In this document: piece after piece, positions 1 to 6,600 of the stretch
Position numbering within the stretch: position 1 is the stretch's first letter
Layout: each line of letters begins with the position of its first letter
Origin: Porphyromonadaceae bacterium
GTDB lineage: Bacteria > Bacteroidota > Bacteroidia > Bacteroidales > Paludibacteraceae
DNA length: 15,840 nt
Reading direction: 5' to 3'
NCBI GenBank assembly: GCA_905372605.1
Contig: CAJPPQ010000014.1
Coordinates: forward strand, 1-15,840
Program-made: the position numbers and the translations under genes
Notes under the pieces: generated by a model
What the model saw: the letters and a program-made list of their open reading frames with translations, nothing else
Told to the model about the DNA's origin: nothing
Database searches by the model: none

Positions 1-46
1 TATTCTGTTGTTTATTATTTTCTATAACCTATAATTATTCGGAGTG

Positions 47-77
47 CAAAGGTAATACTTTTTTTACAAACACCAAA
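47..77 (-). promoter_or_regulatory. Bacteroidota-type promoter reading out of the left edge
   Basis: On the minus strand, TACCTTTG (47-54) matches the Bacteroidota -7 consensus TAnnTTTG exactly. A TTTG -33 element lies at 74-77, giving a 19-base spacer, which is within the usual range. The site starts 18 bases beyond the kinase stop codon and points out of the window, so it probably drives the next gene to the left. The same -7 octamer recurs at 5117-5124 and 7274-7281. Confidence 0.6.
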
Positions 78-94
78 CTAATTCTGCAAAAAAT

Positions 95-2554
95 TTATTT
101 CTTGATATTGCGTATCTTCTTAGTCATATCGCTTACCTTTTCGATAAATCGCTCAAACAAAGAAACATCTTCCTGCTCAAACTCCTCTGTAACATAATAA
201 TTTCCCAGCTTCTTACGCATTCCATAGCCATAGCCGTATCCATAACCATAGCCATAGCCGTATCCATAACCCAATTTGGACTTATCTACGTCGTTAAGAA
301 CGATATATACATCACTTACATTGTCGGCAGCCAAACGTTTGAATAAGCTTACGAACTCCATCTTATTGGTCTTGAAACTTCTGACAATAAGTAACTTAAC
401 ATCTACTTCCGAAAATAATGAATATGGGTCGGCTACGAGTCCAAGCGGCGAAGTATCTATTATAATGTAATCATACATATTTTTCAACGAAGCCATCATA
501 TCGCCTATCGCACTGCCACGCACGAATTCACCCGGATTGGGTGGTATGAGCCCCGGTTTGAGGAAGTCGAATCCGTAATGCGTATGTTCTATGGCATCTT
601 CCAGAGTGCAGTCGCCAATCATATAGTTCACGAAACCAAGCTTATGATCGGTAATATCATCGAGATTACGAGTTAGGTTCGGTTTGCGAATATCGAAGTC
701 TACAAGCAATACTTTTTTCTTTTGTAAGGCAAAAACTCCTGCAAGATTAAGCGAAAAATATGTCTTACCGTCGCCACTTTCGGTCGACGATATCAATATT
801 GTTATCTTCTCGCGTCGTTTAAGTATCAACTCTATTTTTGTACGTATCACACGCAATTGCTCTACAAAATATGAGTTCGGATACTTCGCTGCGATTACTT
901 TTTCGTCATCTTTATGCTTGGTATGAATGACATAACCGATGAAAGGGAATCTGTTTTTAGTTACTTTTTCGATATCTTTTTCGGTACGTATGGCATTGTT
1001 TAGCAGCTCCTTAAGTACTATCAAAAGCATAGGTACTATCAAACCTGCAACAAAAAATGTAATATACTTCTTTTGTTTTTGCTTTGCATTTGTAATAGTG
1101 ATAGTTCGTGCATTTTCCATTATACCGTTATCGGGAGAGTTCGATGCTTTACGTATCTGAGCCTCAGAACGTTTCTGAAGCAAGAAAGTATAGTAACTAT
1201 CGTTTATTTTATATCGACGCTCGTAGTCGAGCATTCTTAGTTCTTTATTGGGAGCTGCCATAAGCAATCTATTAAGTTGCTCTAAATCTTTACGATAAGA
1301 GTTTTTTTCTATCTTATAGACATCATCGACTGAAGCCATAAGTTCGTTGAGCTGATTTTTGATTTGTGCTATCTGCCCACTAACGACCTCGTATTGAGGA
1401 TTTTTCGCTCCCAAATCGAGTAATTTTATTTGTAACTCGTTGTATTTGTCCACTAAAGCAATGAGGCGTGGCTCTTGTATGCCAAGTGTAGCCGGCGAAG
1501 CTAACGACTCTCTATCTATATTGCTTTTCAGATAATTTCGAAGATATTTGAAATATTCGTCACGGAGTCTTATCTGTTTACCAACCTGCTGTAACTCGTC
1601 CATTTTTGAGGTCAATATCGTGGTATTGTTTTCACCATACATATTATTGGCTATCTTGAACGAATTGAGGTTCGATTCGGACTGAGTAAGCGAATCGGAT
1701 ATAATACTCAACTGCGAATTGATAAACTGTATTGTCTTATCGGCTTCGTAATTTTTTTTATCGAGATTGTCGCCCAAAAAACTTTTGGCGTGCTGTGTAA
1801 GAAAATCGACATCTCGGGCAGGATTATCGCTATTGACGGAGACATCTAATACAGACGTATTTTCGATAAGCCGTATCTGTAATTTCGCAAAAAATTCGGA
1901 TATCAGACTCTGACGTGTTCTAAACTGAAAATTTACCGTCTTCAGATCCATAAAATCCGAATTCGGTATTACCTTCACTAAAAAATATTTACACCCAATA
2001 GGTTCATTGAAAGTACCTTCTATGGTTTCTATCTCATTATCTGTGTTGTCGTAAATGGTAATTGTAAACGAACGGCTATCTCTTTTTTTATACGAATAAT
2101 ACATATAATAGCCTTCTTCATAGATATTAATAATCTCGATAGAGATTGGCGAACGTCCATACAACGGCACATTTTTGAACTGCTTTTTCTTGTAAAAATC
2201 GATAGAAAACTGAGGTAAACTGTCGATAGTACGAGCTATTAAGTCCTGAGAACGAAGCAATAGTATCTGGTTTTCGATATTAGTCTTGTCTACGACACCA
2301 AAATTTTGAGTCATATTCTGCATATAAGACAGCGAGCCCGACTCTTGTTTCAGTAGCATCCTTAGAGTTGAGTTATAGGTCGGCACAAAACTACGATTTT
2401 GATAATAGGCTACTGCCATAAATATAAGTACCGATATTACAAACAGATACCAATATTTAATAAACCGCATTATCCATTCCAGAATATTGAAAGAAGGATT
2501 ATCTTCTTCGTCGAATATGGGATTGGAGTGATTGTCGGAATTGATATTTTTCAT
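95..2554 (-). CDS. Wzc-like polysaccharide co-polymerase / BY-kinase
   Basis: Inner-membrane chain-length regulator fused to a bacterial tyrosine autokinase, which controls polymerisation and export of capsule or exopolysaccharide. The 819 residues show a first membrane helix (about 33-50), a long periplasmic Wzz-type region with coiled-coil character (about 260-430), a second helix (about 499-517) and a cytosolic kinase. The kinase has the oligomerisation motif E565-x2-R568-x2-R571, Walker A SGDGKT with K597, Walker A' VDFD (D619, D621) and Walker B IIID with D700. This set is typical of BY-kinases and separates the protein from plain Wzz. A (Gly-Tyr)8-Gly tract at 762-778 plus Y786/Y787 forms the likely autophosphorylated tyrosine cluster; unusually, 41 more residues, rich in charge, follow the tract. 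The ATG is at 2552-2554. It lies 40 bases after the upstream OPX gene and is probably co-transcribed with both OPX genes. Confidence 0.93.
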   Translation of the reverse strand: MKNINSDNHSNPIFDEEDNPSFNILEWIMRFIKYWYLFVISVLIFMAVAYYQNRSFVPTYNSTLRMLLKQESGSLSYMQNMTQNFGVVDKTNIENQILLLRSQDLIARTIDSLPQFSIDFYKKKQFKNVPLYGRSPISIEIINIYEEGYYMYYSYKKRDSRSFTITIYDNTDNEIETIEGTFNEPIGCKYFLVKVIPNSDFMDLKTVNFQFRTRQSLISEFFAKLQIRLIENTSVLDVSVNSDNPARDVDFLTQHAKSFLGDNLDKKNYEADKTIQFINSQLSIISDSLTQSESNLNSFKIANNMYGENNTTILTSKMDELQQVGKQIRLRDEYFKYLRNYLKSNIDRESLASPATLGIQEPRLIALVDKYNELQIKLLDLGAKNPQYEVVSGQIAQIKNQLNELMASVDDVYKIEKNSYRKDLEQLNRLLMAAPNKELRMLDYERRYKINDSYYTFLLQKRSEAQIRKASNSPDNGIMENARTITITNAKQKQKKYITFFVAGLIVPMLLIVLKELLNNAIRTEKDIEKVTKNRFPFIGYVIHTKHKDDEKVIAAKYPNSYFVEQLRVIRTKIELILKRREKITILISSTESGDGKTYFSLNLAGVFALQKKKVLLVDFDIRKPNLTRNLDDITDHKLGFVNYMIGDCTLEDAIEHTHYGFDFLKPGLIPPNPGEFVRGSAIGDMMASLKNMYDYIIIDTSPLGLVADPYSLFSEVDVKLLIVRSFKTNKMEFVSLFKRLAADNVSDVYIVLNDVDKSKLGYGYGYGYGYGYGYGYGMRKKLGNYYVTEEFEQEDVSLFERFIEKVSDMTKKIRNIKK
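221..271 (-). repeat. 24-bp tandem duplication encoding the Tyr-Gly tail
   Basis: Positions 224-247 and 248-271 are identical 24-base units placed head to tail, with one extra Gly codon at 221-223. Each unit encodes four Gly-Tyr pairs using the same mix of GGT/GGA/GGC and TAT/TAC codons, so the identity is at DNA level and not just protein level. A gain or loss of one unit would stay in frame and change the kinase tail by four tyrosines. Confidence 0.95.
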
Positions 2555-2594
2555 ACTATATGTTATTAAAACGATAATATCTAATTGTAATTAT

Positions 2595-3320
2595 TTATTT
2601 TAGCGAGATTACTGTTACTAAAAATGTGAGCGAAGATGTAACAATAGTCACAAAGTCGGAAAAATTGTTCAATGCCCAGAATTTCTTATTCGACATATCT
2701 ACATATATTATGTCATTTGGCATAATATAATAGAAGTCTGACTCTATAATACTCTGAGTACGAATATCAAACGTCTTTATAATGGTACCGCTTTCGGTAG
2801 TCCGTACTATCTTTACTTTATTGAAACGAGCTCCATCGTTAAGTCCTCCAGAGAGTGCAAGTGCCTGATATATAGTGAGTCGCTCTTTATATATCGGAAA
2901 ATAACCTCGACCGGCCTCACCTATAACGCAAAATGTCTGTGTCTTCAAAGCGAGTTTTACCTCTACGTCGGCAGCGAACTCTTTGAGTCGAGCGGTCAAT
3001 ATGTCTTCCGCTTCGTCGATAGTCTTACCACAAAGGTCTACACGAGGCATATATGGAAAATCGACAGTACCGTCTTCGAAAATCCTATAAGCACTTTGCC
3101 CTATCGATGATGGTGAAAATATTTTTGTAATAGATTCATTAGTAGACAATACTCTGATAACCAACTCATCATTCACTTTGAGTCTGTATTTTTTTACATC
3201 TACTTTGTCGTATTGAGGTAAATTTTTACGTTCCTGCAGTAAGTTGTTGGTATAGCGAGTATAGCAAGATTGCAATATAAATATCGCCGACAAAATAAAT
3301 AACTTATATAGTATCCTCAT
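2595..3320 (-). CDS. Wza/OPX-family polysaccharide export lipoprotein (copy 1)
   Basis: Polysaccharide export (OPX) protein expected to form a periplasmic or outer-membrane channel for the polymer made under control of the adjacent Wzc-like kinase. I start at ATG 3318-3320 because the longer frame would open with TTG at 3326. This gives 241 residues with a lipoprotein signal ending LQSC (C19). The polysaccharide export domain begins near KYRLKVNDELVIRVL, with the family-like segment FEDGTVDFPYM, followed by an SLBB-like beta-grasp part containing LTIYQALALSGG. A hydrophobic stretch, VTIVTSSLTFLVTVISL, ends the protein in place of the longer amphipathic barrel helix of E. coli Wza, which is about 380 residues. 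It begins 15 bases after the stop of the paralogue upstream and ends 40 bases before the kinase start, so the three genes look like one operon. Confidence 0.88.
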   Translation of the reverse strand: MRILYKLFILSAIFILQSCYTRYTNNLLQERKNLPQYDKVDVKKYRLKVNDELVIRVLSTNESITKIFSPSSIGQSAYRIFEDGTVDFPYMPRVDLCGKTIDEAEDILTARLKEFAADVEVKLALKTQTFCVIGEAGRGYFPIYKERLTIYQALALSGGLNDGARFNKVKIVRTTESGTIIKTFDIRTQSIIESDFYYIMPNDIIYVDMSNKKFWALNNFSDFVTIVTSSLTFLVTVISLK

Positions 3321-3335
3321 AGTCAATCGATTTTA

Positions 3336-4142
3336 TCATTTGCTTTTCTCTACATTAAATAACTTGTACAATATAATCCCGATAGACGCAGTAGAGATAG
3401 CCATACTCAACATAGTAGATACATGCTTGATACCCACATTTTTAATACCACTCGGTTGTATATAAAGTACATCATTGGGGTGGATGTAATAATATTCGGA
3501 ATCGATTATCTTTTCGGTGCGTAGATCAAACTTTTTTACTATAGTACCACGCTCTGTAAGCCTTACAAGTTTCACTACCGAACGGTCGGCAAATTCCGAC
3601 AAATCTCCTGCCATAGCCAATGCCTGAAAGATAGTTATCTTGTCGTGTGGCATAGCGATACGCTTCGATACTCCCTCTCCGATAATGGAAAAACTACGAT
3701 TGGCAAGAGCAATATCTACAGAGATGTATTTGGCAATATTTTTATTAAAAATATCTTCGAGTTCAAACTTGACTTCTCTCAAGGTCTTACCTACAACTGC
3801 TATCTGGCCGATATAAGGATAGTCGATATTACCTTCATTATCGACTATAAACAGACACAGTCGCCCCATTGGATTGTCTGCCGATAAGTCAGATGAGGCA
3901 GTTGCCGCCGAAGAATTGCAGTTGTATAACGATAAGTCAGCCTCATTGAGGGAATATAGACGGATATTAATATAGTCGCCTTTCTGCAGGCGATACTCCT
4001 TGAAGCCAACCGTATCGGGATAGTCGGGTATCAACTCCGACGGACGTTGCAGATAATTGATACTCTTTGGGGTCATACAAGAGACAAACAATATGCCAAC
4101 CACCGATATAATGAGAAGTATATGTTTATACACCACAATCAA
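3336..4142 (-). CDS. Wza/OPX-family polysaccharide export lipoprotein (copy 2), non-ATG start
   Basis: Second OPX protein, a clear but diverged paralogue of the next gene downstream. Both share (E/K)YRL..(G/N)D, (D/E)G..D(F/Y)PY, a GKT segment, (I/V)IGE, the T(I/Y)(F/Y)QALA(M/L)(A/S)G segment, ERGTI/ESGTI, FD(L/I)RT and PND(V/I)(L/I)Y. The 268 residues carry a lipoprotein signal ending LFVSC (C22 from the longest start) and a C-terminal hydrophobic helix, STASIGIILYKLF. No ATG precedes the lipobox Cys. The open frame begins with TTG at 4140-4142, just after an in-frame TAA, and GTG codons at positions 3 and 4 are alternatives, so the start is uncertain by a few residues. This copy has an extra Ser/Ala-rich insert (SSAATASSDLSADN) between the first beta strands. 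It is the first gene of the export operon. Confidence 0.87.
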   Translation of the reverse strand: MIVVYKHILLIISVVGILFVSCMTPKSINYLQRPSELIPDYPDTVGFKEYRLQKGDYINIRLYSLNEADLSLYNCNSSAATASSDLSADNPMGRLCLFIVDNEGNIDYPYIGQIAVVGKTLREVKFELEDIFNKNIAKYISVDIALANRSFSIIGEGVSKRIAMPHDKITIFQALAMAGDLSEFADRSVVKLVRLTERGTIVKKFDLRTEKIIDSEYYYIHPNDVLYIQPSGIKNVGIKHVSTMLSMAISTASIGIILYKLFNVEKSK

Positions 4143-4203
4143 TTTCAGAACTTATTATAAAAGCGTGTAAACAAACCGATAAAATAATTCGATATAAATA
4201 AGC

Positions 4204-4253
4204 AAAAAAATTTACCAAATGTAGCCATATAAAGTACAATCGGTAAATTTTTT
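4204..4253 (-). terminator. Perfect 12-bp dyad with U tract, overlapping a possible promoter
   Basis: The arms AAAAAATTTACC (4205-4216) and GGTAAATTTTTT (4242-4253) are perfectly complementary around a 25-base loop. Read on the minus strand, the second arm ends in seven T residues (4204-4210), as in an A-tract/U-tract terminator, and the structure would also work on the other strand. Only three G-C pairs support the stem. The alternative is that it is an operator: TACATTTG, a match to TAnnTTTG, lies at 4216-4223 on the minus strand with a TTTA -33-like element at 4244-4247 (spacer 20). In that reading the arms cover both ends of the promoter for the OPX-kinase operon. Confidence 0.45.
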
Positions 4254-4270
4254 AATTATATTCTATATCA

Positions 4271-4300
4271 AATACTCCCATAAAGATATGTGGGAGTACT
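4271..4300 (-). terminator. Stem-loop after the outer-membrane barrel gene
   Basis: TACTCCCA (4273-4280) and TGGGAGTA (4291-4298) form a perfect 8-bp stem around a 10-base loop, starting 14 bases beyond the barrel gene's stop codon. The stem is fairly GC-rich, but a clean U tract does not follow immediately. It may be a weak terminator or a 3'-end-stabilising hairpin. It suggests that the barrel gene is transcribed apart from the OPX genes. Confidence 0.5.
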
Positions 4301-4313
4301 GTTTATATTATTA

Positions 4314-5003
4314 TTAGAACGACCAAAGATAGCCGACTGTTACTCCAAAGGTATAATAAATATCTACAAAGCGAGATGCTTCGCCTCTGAGAATCGTATA
4401 ATTGTATGTATACGGGAATCCGTCAAGGTTGCTCGTCTGGCTATCGGTGGTAGCAAACCTAAAGCTAAAATCGGCTCCCAACTGAAATCCGCTACCGAAA
4501 GTATATGTATAACCTAATCCTAAAGGTATCACTGGAGTAGCAAACGACAATGTCCTACGATAATCGTAGGCAATATCGTATGCGTCTATATTACTCAAAG
4601 CTATACCTACCCCTGTGAAGGCATAAATATCCATCGGAGAGCCTATACCAAAAGGGTGAGCTTCGATAATAAAGTCGGGTTCAAATAGCCCCGATTTGAA
4701 ACTATAACTCGACCGAGCCCCCGACAGTTTGGCATAAATGATATTAGCTTTCAACCTGGCATAAGGCCAGAAAGAGTACGATAAACCAGCCTGTAGATAG
4801 AAATTGGTCTGTGTTCCCGAATACTTTGAAAACATCCAACTCCTTTCGACGTCTCCGAAATAGTAACTAAGGCCCGAAGAGACACTTACTCCGAAAGTAC
4901 TTTCGGAGTCGACATATAGTCCATAACGGTTAAGTCTTCGTTGTGAGAAAGTTGATATAGACACAAGCACTATAACACAAGACAATAACAAAATTTTTTT
5001 CAT
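4314..5003 (-). CDS. Small outer-membrane beta-barrel protein
   Basis: Predicted outer-membrane barrel of unknown specific function. The 229 residues begin with a signal peptide, MKKILLLSCVIVLVSISTFS, probably cleaved before Q21 or R22. The rest is rich in alternating aromatic/glycine beta strands such as VSVSSGLSYYFGDVE, QAGLSYSFWPYARLKANIIY, GLGYTYTFGSGFQLGADFSF and YYTFGVTVGYLWSF. The chain ends in phenylalanine within a terminal strand, the usual recognition signal for the BAM assembly machinery. Length fits an 8- to 10-strand barrel, similar to the small Bacteroidota outer-membrane-beta-barrel or DUF6089-like families; I cannot fix the family. Its own promoter (5117-5150) and downstream hairpins suggest a single-gene unit. 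It sits directly upstream of the export genes, so a role in polysaccharide export or surface anchoring is possible but unproven. Confidence 0.75.
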   Translation of the reverse strand: MKKILLLSCVIVLVSISTFSQRRLNRYGLYVDSESTFGVSVSSGLSYYFGDVERSWMFSKYSGTQTNFYLQAGLSYSFWPYARLKANIIYAKLSGARSSYSFKSGLFEPDFIIEAHPFGIGSPMDIYAFTGVGIALSNIDAYDIAYDYRRTLSFATPVIPLGLGYTYTFGSGFQLGADFSFRFATTDSQTSNLDGFPYTYNYTILRGEASRFVDIYYTFGVTVGYLWSF

Positions 5004-5116
5004 ATTAAATGATTCTTTTTTTATACGTTCGTATTACTGAGTTACAACCAGCAGATAGCTAATACTCTTATAAACAGCATTATAATAAAAAATCTATCTC
5101 TGACTATAAACGACTG

Positions 5117-5150
5117 CAAAGGTATAATTTTTTTTTTAGATACTAATCAA
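5117..5150 (-). promoter_or_regulatory. Promoter for the outer-membrane barrel gene
   Basis: On the minus strand, TACCTTTG at 5117-5124 matches the -7 consensus TAnnTTTG, and TTG at 5148-5150 can serve as the -33 element. The 23-base spacer is slightly long and includes an uninterrupted run of ten A residues (T on the plus strand, 5128-5137). Transcription starting near 5110 would leave an untranslated leader of roughly 100 bases before the ATG at 5003. Confidence 0.55.
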
Positions 5151-5190
5151 TAAATTTAAAATTTATACGATTTTCTCGCTTAGAGACTAT

Positions 5191-5679
5191 TTATCTGATT
5201 CTATCGAGCGACCTTACCATACTCTCGTCTCTTCGGATAGCTACAATAGCAAGTATCGCCAATACAAGACCTATCGCATCGAAAAAGAATGCTAATGGGA
5301 GATTCAAACTGAAACTGCCATATAGGTGAGGTATCTCGGATATATGCCGATAACTTATCGTCAAAAACAAAATAGAAAACAGATAAAACAGCAGTATAAG
5401 TAATACTATTGCGATAGATAGTTTTATTTGCAACGTACGTTTTTTGAACATAAAAATGGTAAACAGAGCTAATAACGGTATCAACAGAGCCACCACTCCA
5501 AATAGTTTGCTCCAAATAGCAGCTCCTCCTCCCATACACGTACACCAAAGCGAGCCAAGAGCATAAATCTTAGAAAGCCCCACGTCGGGCGAACATATCC
5601 CCATAATAGGAAAACAAAGGGTAAGTATACCCAAAATAGCAACTAATAATAAATAAACTGTCTGTATCCTTTGTATCAT
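5191..5679 (-). CDS. DUF4293-like four-helix membrane protein
   Basis: Inner-membrane protein of unknown function. The N-terminus MIQRIQTVYLLLVAILGILT is the signature opening of the Bacteroidota DUF4293 family, and the length (162 residues) also fits. Four hydrophobic segments are visible at about residues 7-28, 52-77 (from KLFGVVALLIPLLALFTIFMF), 85-110 and 127-148. The first loop contains two Cys residues and faces one side with CSPDVGLSKIYALGSLWCTC. The last segment ends in a positively charged tail, RRDESMVRSLDRIR. It begins 15 bases after the HAD-family gene and is the last gene of the recR operon. No catalytic motif is seen. Confidence 0.8.
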   Translation of the reverse strand: MIQRIQTVYLLLVAILGILTLCFPIMGICSPDVGLSKIYALGSLWCTCMGGGAAIWSKLFGVVALLIPLLALFTIFMFKKRTLQIKLSIAIVLLILLFYLFSILFLTISYRHISEIPHLYGSFSLNLPLAFFFDAIGLVLAILAIVAIRRDESMVRSLDRIR

Positions 5680-5694
5680 TGTTTTGTATGATTT

Positions 5695-6117
5695 TTATGA
5701 AAATATTCTTGCAAATAACCCCTTCTTTTTACGATTGTCGGGGGTGGTATCAGGACTATTGATTATGCTATGCCACGATTCGTTGTTTTTTATCATTCTG
5801 TATATAAGTCCCCACTCGGGCAATCCGCCCAGACTACGGTCGTCGATAAAAATATCAACAGCAATCTTACGCGAACAATATTCGTCCGGAAGGTCGGGAT
5901 GTAGCTTATTTACAGCATAAAACTCTACGCCTCGCTGCCGGCAGTATTGCACAGCCTCTTCGAGCAGAGCCCCCTCACGCACAGTCCAAAGTATTACGTG
6001 ATGATAATCTTCGTAGATAAGTTTTTTGAGTACGTCGATAGCAAAAGGGATTGGTTTACCTATCTGCGGATAAGCCTCTTCTACGATTGTGCCATCGAAA
6101 TCTACTGCTATTGTCAT
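5695..6117 (-). CDS. Small cap-less HAD-family hydrolase-like protein
   Basis: Member of the haloacid dehalogenase superfamily, likely a small phosphatase; the substrate is unknown. In 140 residues, motif I is VDFDGTIV (nucleophile D6, acid/base D8), motif II is probably LWTVREG with T45, K84 is a plausible motif III lysine, and motif IV is DIFIDDRSLGG (D88, D92, D93). No cap insertion separates these motifs, so it is a minimal Rossmann-type C0 HAD domain. The tail after about residue 118 is polar and ends in a basic stretch, RKKKGLFARIF, which might contact membrane or nucleic acid. It lies 15 bases downstream of a membrane-protein gene and 15 bases upstream of the DUF4293-like gene, within the operon led by recR. 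Confidence 0.8.
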   Translation of the reverse strand: MTIAVDFDGTIVEEAYPQIGKPIPFAIDVLKKLIYEDYHHVILWTVREGALLEEAVQYCRQRGVEFYAVNKLHPDLPDEYCSRKIAVDIFIDDRSLGGLPEWGLIYRMIKNNESWHSIINSPDTTPDNRKKKGLFARIFS

Positions 6118-6132
6118 ATATAATATTATATT

Positions 6133-6600
6133 TTATTCGGTTGTATGATAGCCGTCTTCGTCAGGGGCAAAAACTGCCATTTCACTTTCGACCCGCTTCT
6201 TCGTAGGCATACATAGCAACAATATAATAACCTCTATACCTATAAGATAGAGCATATCGTTCATTTGCCGCATAAAGAAGAACATTATAGCCGAAATAAG
6301 CCCCACAAGAATCACAAGTACCCTAATGCGAGAATACTTTATGTAAGCTGCGACTTTTCTGTCGTAGTCGGTATAATCGGCTATCTTTCGTAGCCTCGTG
6401 GCAAACCATTTCAAATCTAACGGAATGGATACCAAAACGAACAGAATGATTGCCGCCTTCGGATATGGCGATAGGGCGGGGTGTACACTTATAAATCCGC
6501 TTACAGAGATGATATATCCGATGAGTATATGAAATAGAGTAATAGCAATAGCTATTCCGAAATTATACTTTAGTCGTTTGTGTATTTGCGTATATATCAT
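6133..6600 (-). CDS. Conserved-looking membrane protein of unknown function
   Basis: I do not recognise a named family. The 155-residue protein has a basic N-terminus (MIYTQIHKRLKYN) and hydrophobic segments at about 14-36, 47-61, 92-110 and 116-131, so it is an integral inner-membrane protein with up to four helices. A cytosolic-looking central stretch, TRLRKIADYTDYDRKVAAYIKYSRIR, joins helices two and three, and the tail is acidic (FAPDEDGYHTTE). Its ATG follows the recR stop codon with no spacer (TAAATG), so translation is very likely coupled to recR. The HAD-family gene follows after 15 bases. Operon membership does not by itself imply a DNA-repair role. Confidence 0.7.
   Translation of the reverse strand: MIYTQIHKRLKYNFGIAIAITLFHILIGYIISVSGFISVHPALSPYPKAAIILFVLVSIPLDLKWFATRLRKIADYTDYDRKVAAYIKYSRIRVLVILVGLISAIMFFFMRQMNDMLYLIGIEVIILLLCMPTKKRVESEMAVFAPDEDGYHTTE

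Noticed and set aside
221..271. On/off phase variation of the kinase by repeat slippage.
   Set aside because: The 24-base unit is divisible by three, so gain or loss keeps the frame; only tail length would vary.
4204..4253. Invertible promoter of the kind that switches Bacteroides capsule loci.
   Set aside because: The inverted arms are only 25 bases apart, much closer than known invertible promoter segments, and no recombinase gene is nearby in the window.
5150..5166. AT-only palindrome after the DUF4293-like gene as a terminator.
   Set aside because: The arms are separated by one base and contain no G or C, so a stable hairpin with a proper loop is unlikely.
5201..5548. A 115-codon minus-strand frame overlapping the DUF4293-like gene.
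   Set aside because: It is an alternative frame of the same DNA; the 162-residue frame has the family N-terminus and well-formed membrane helices.
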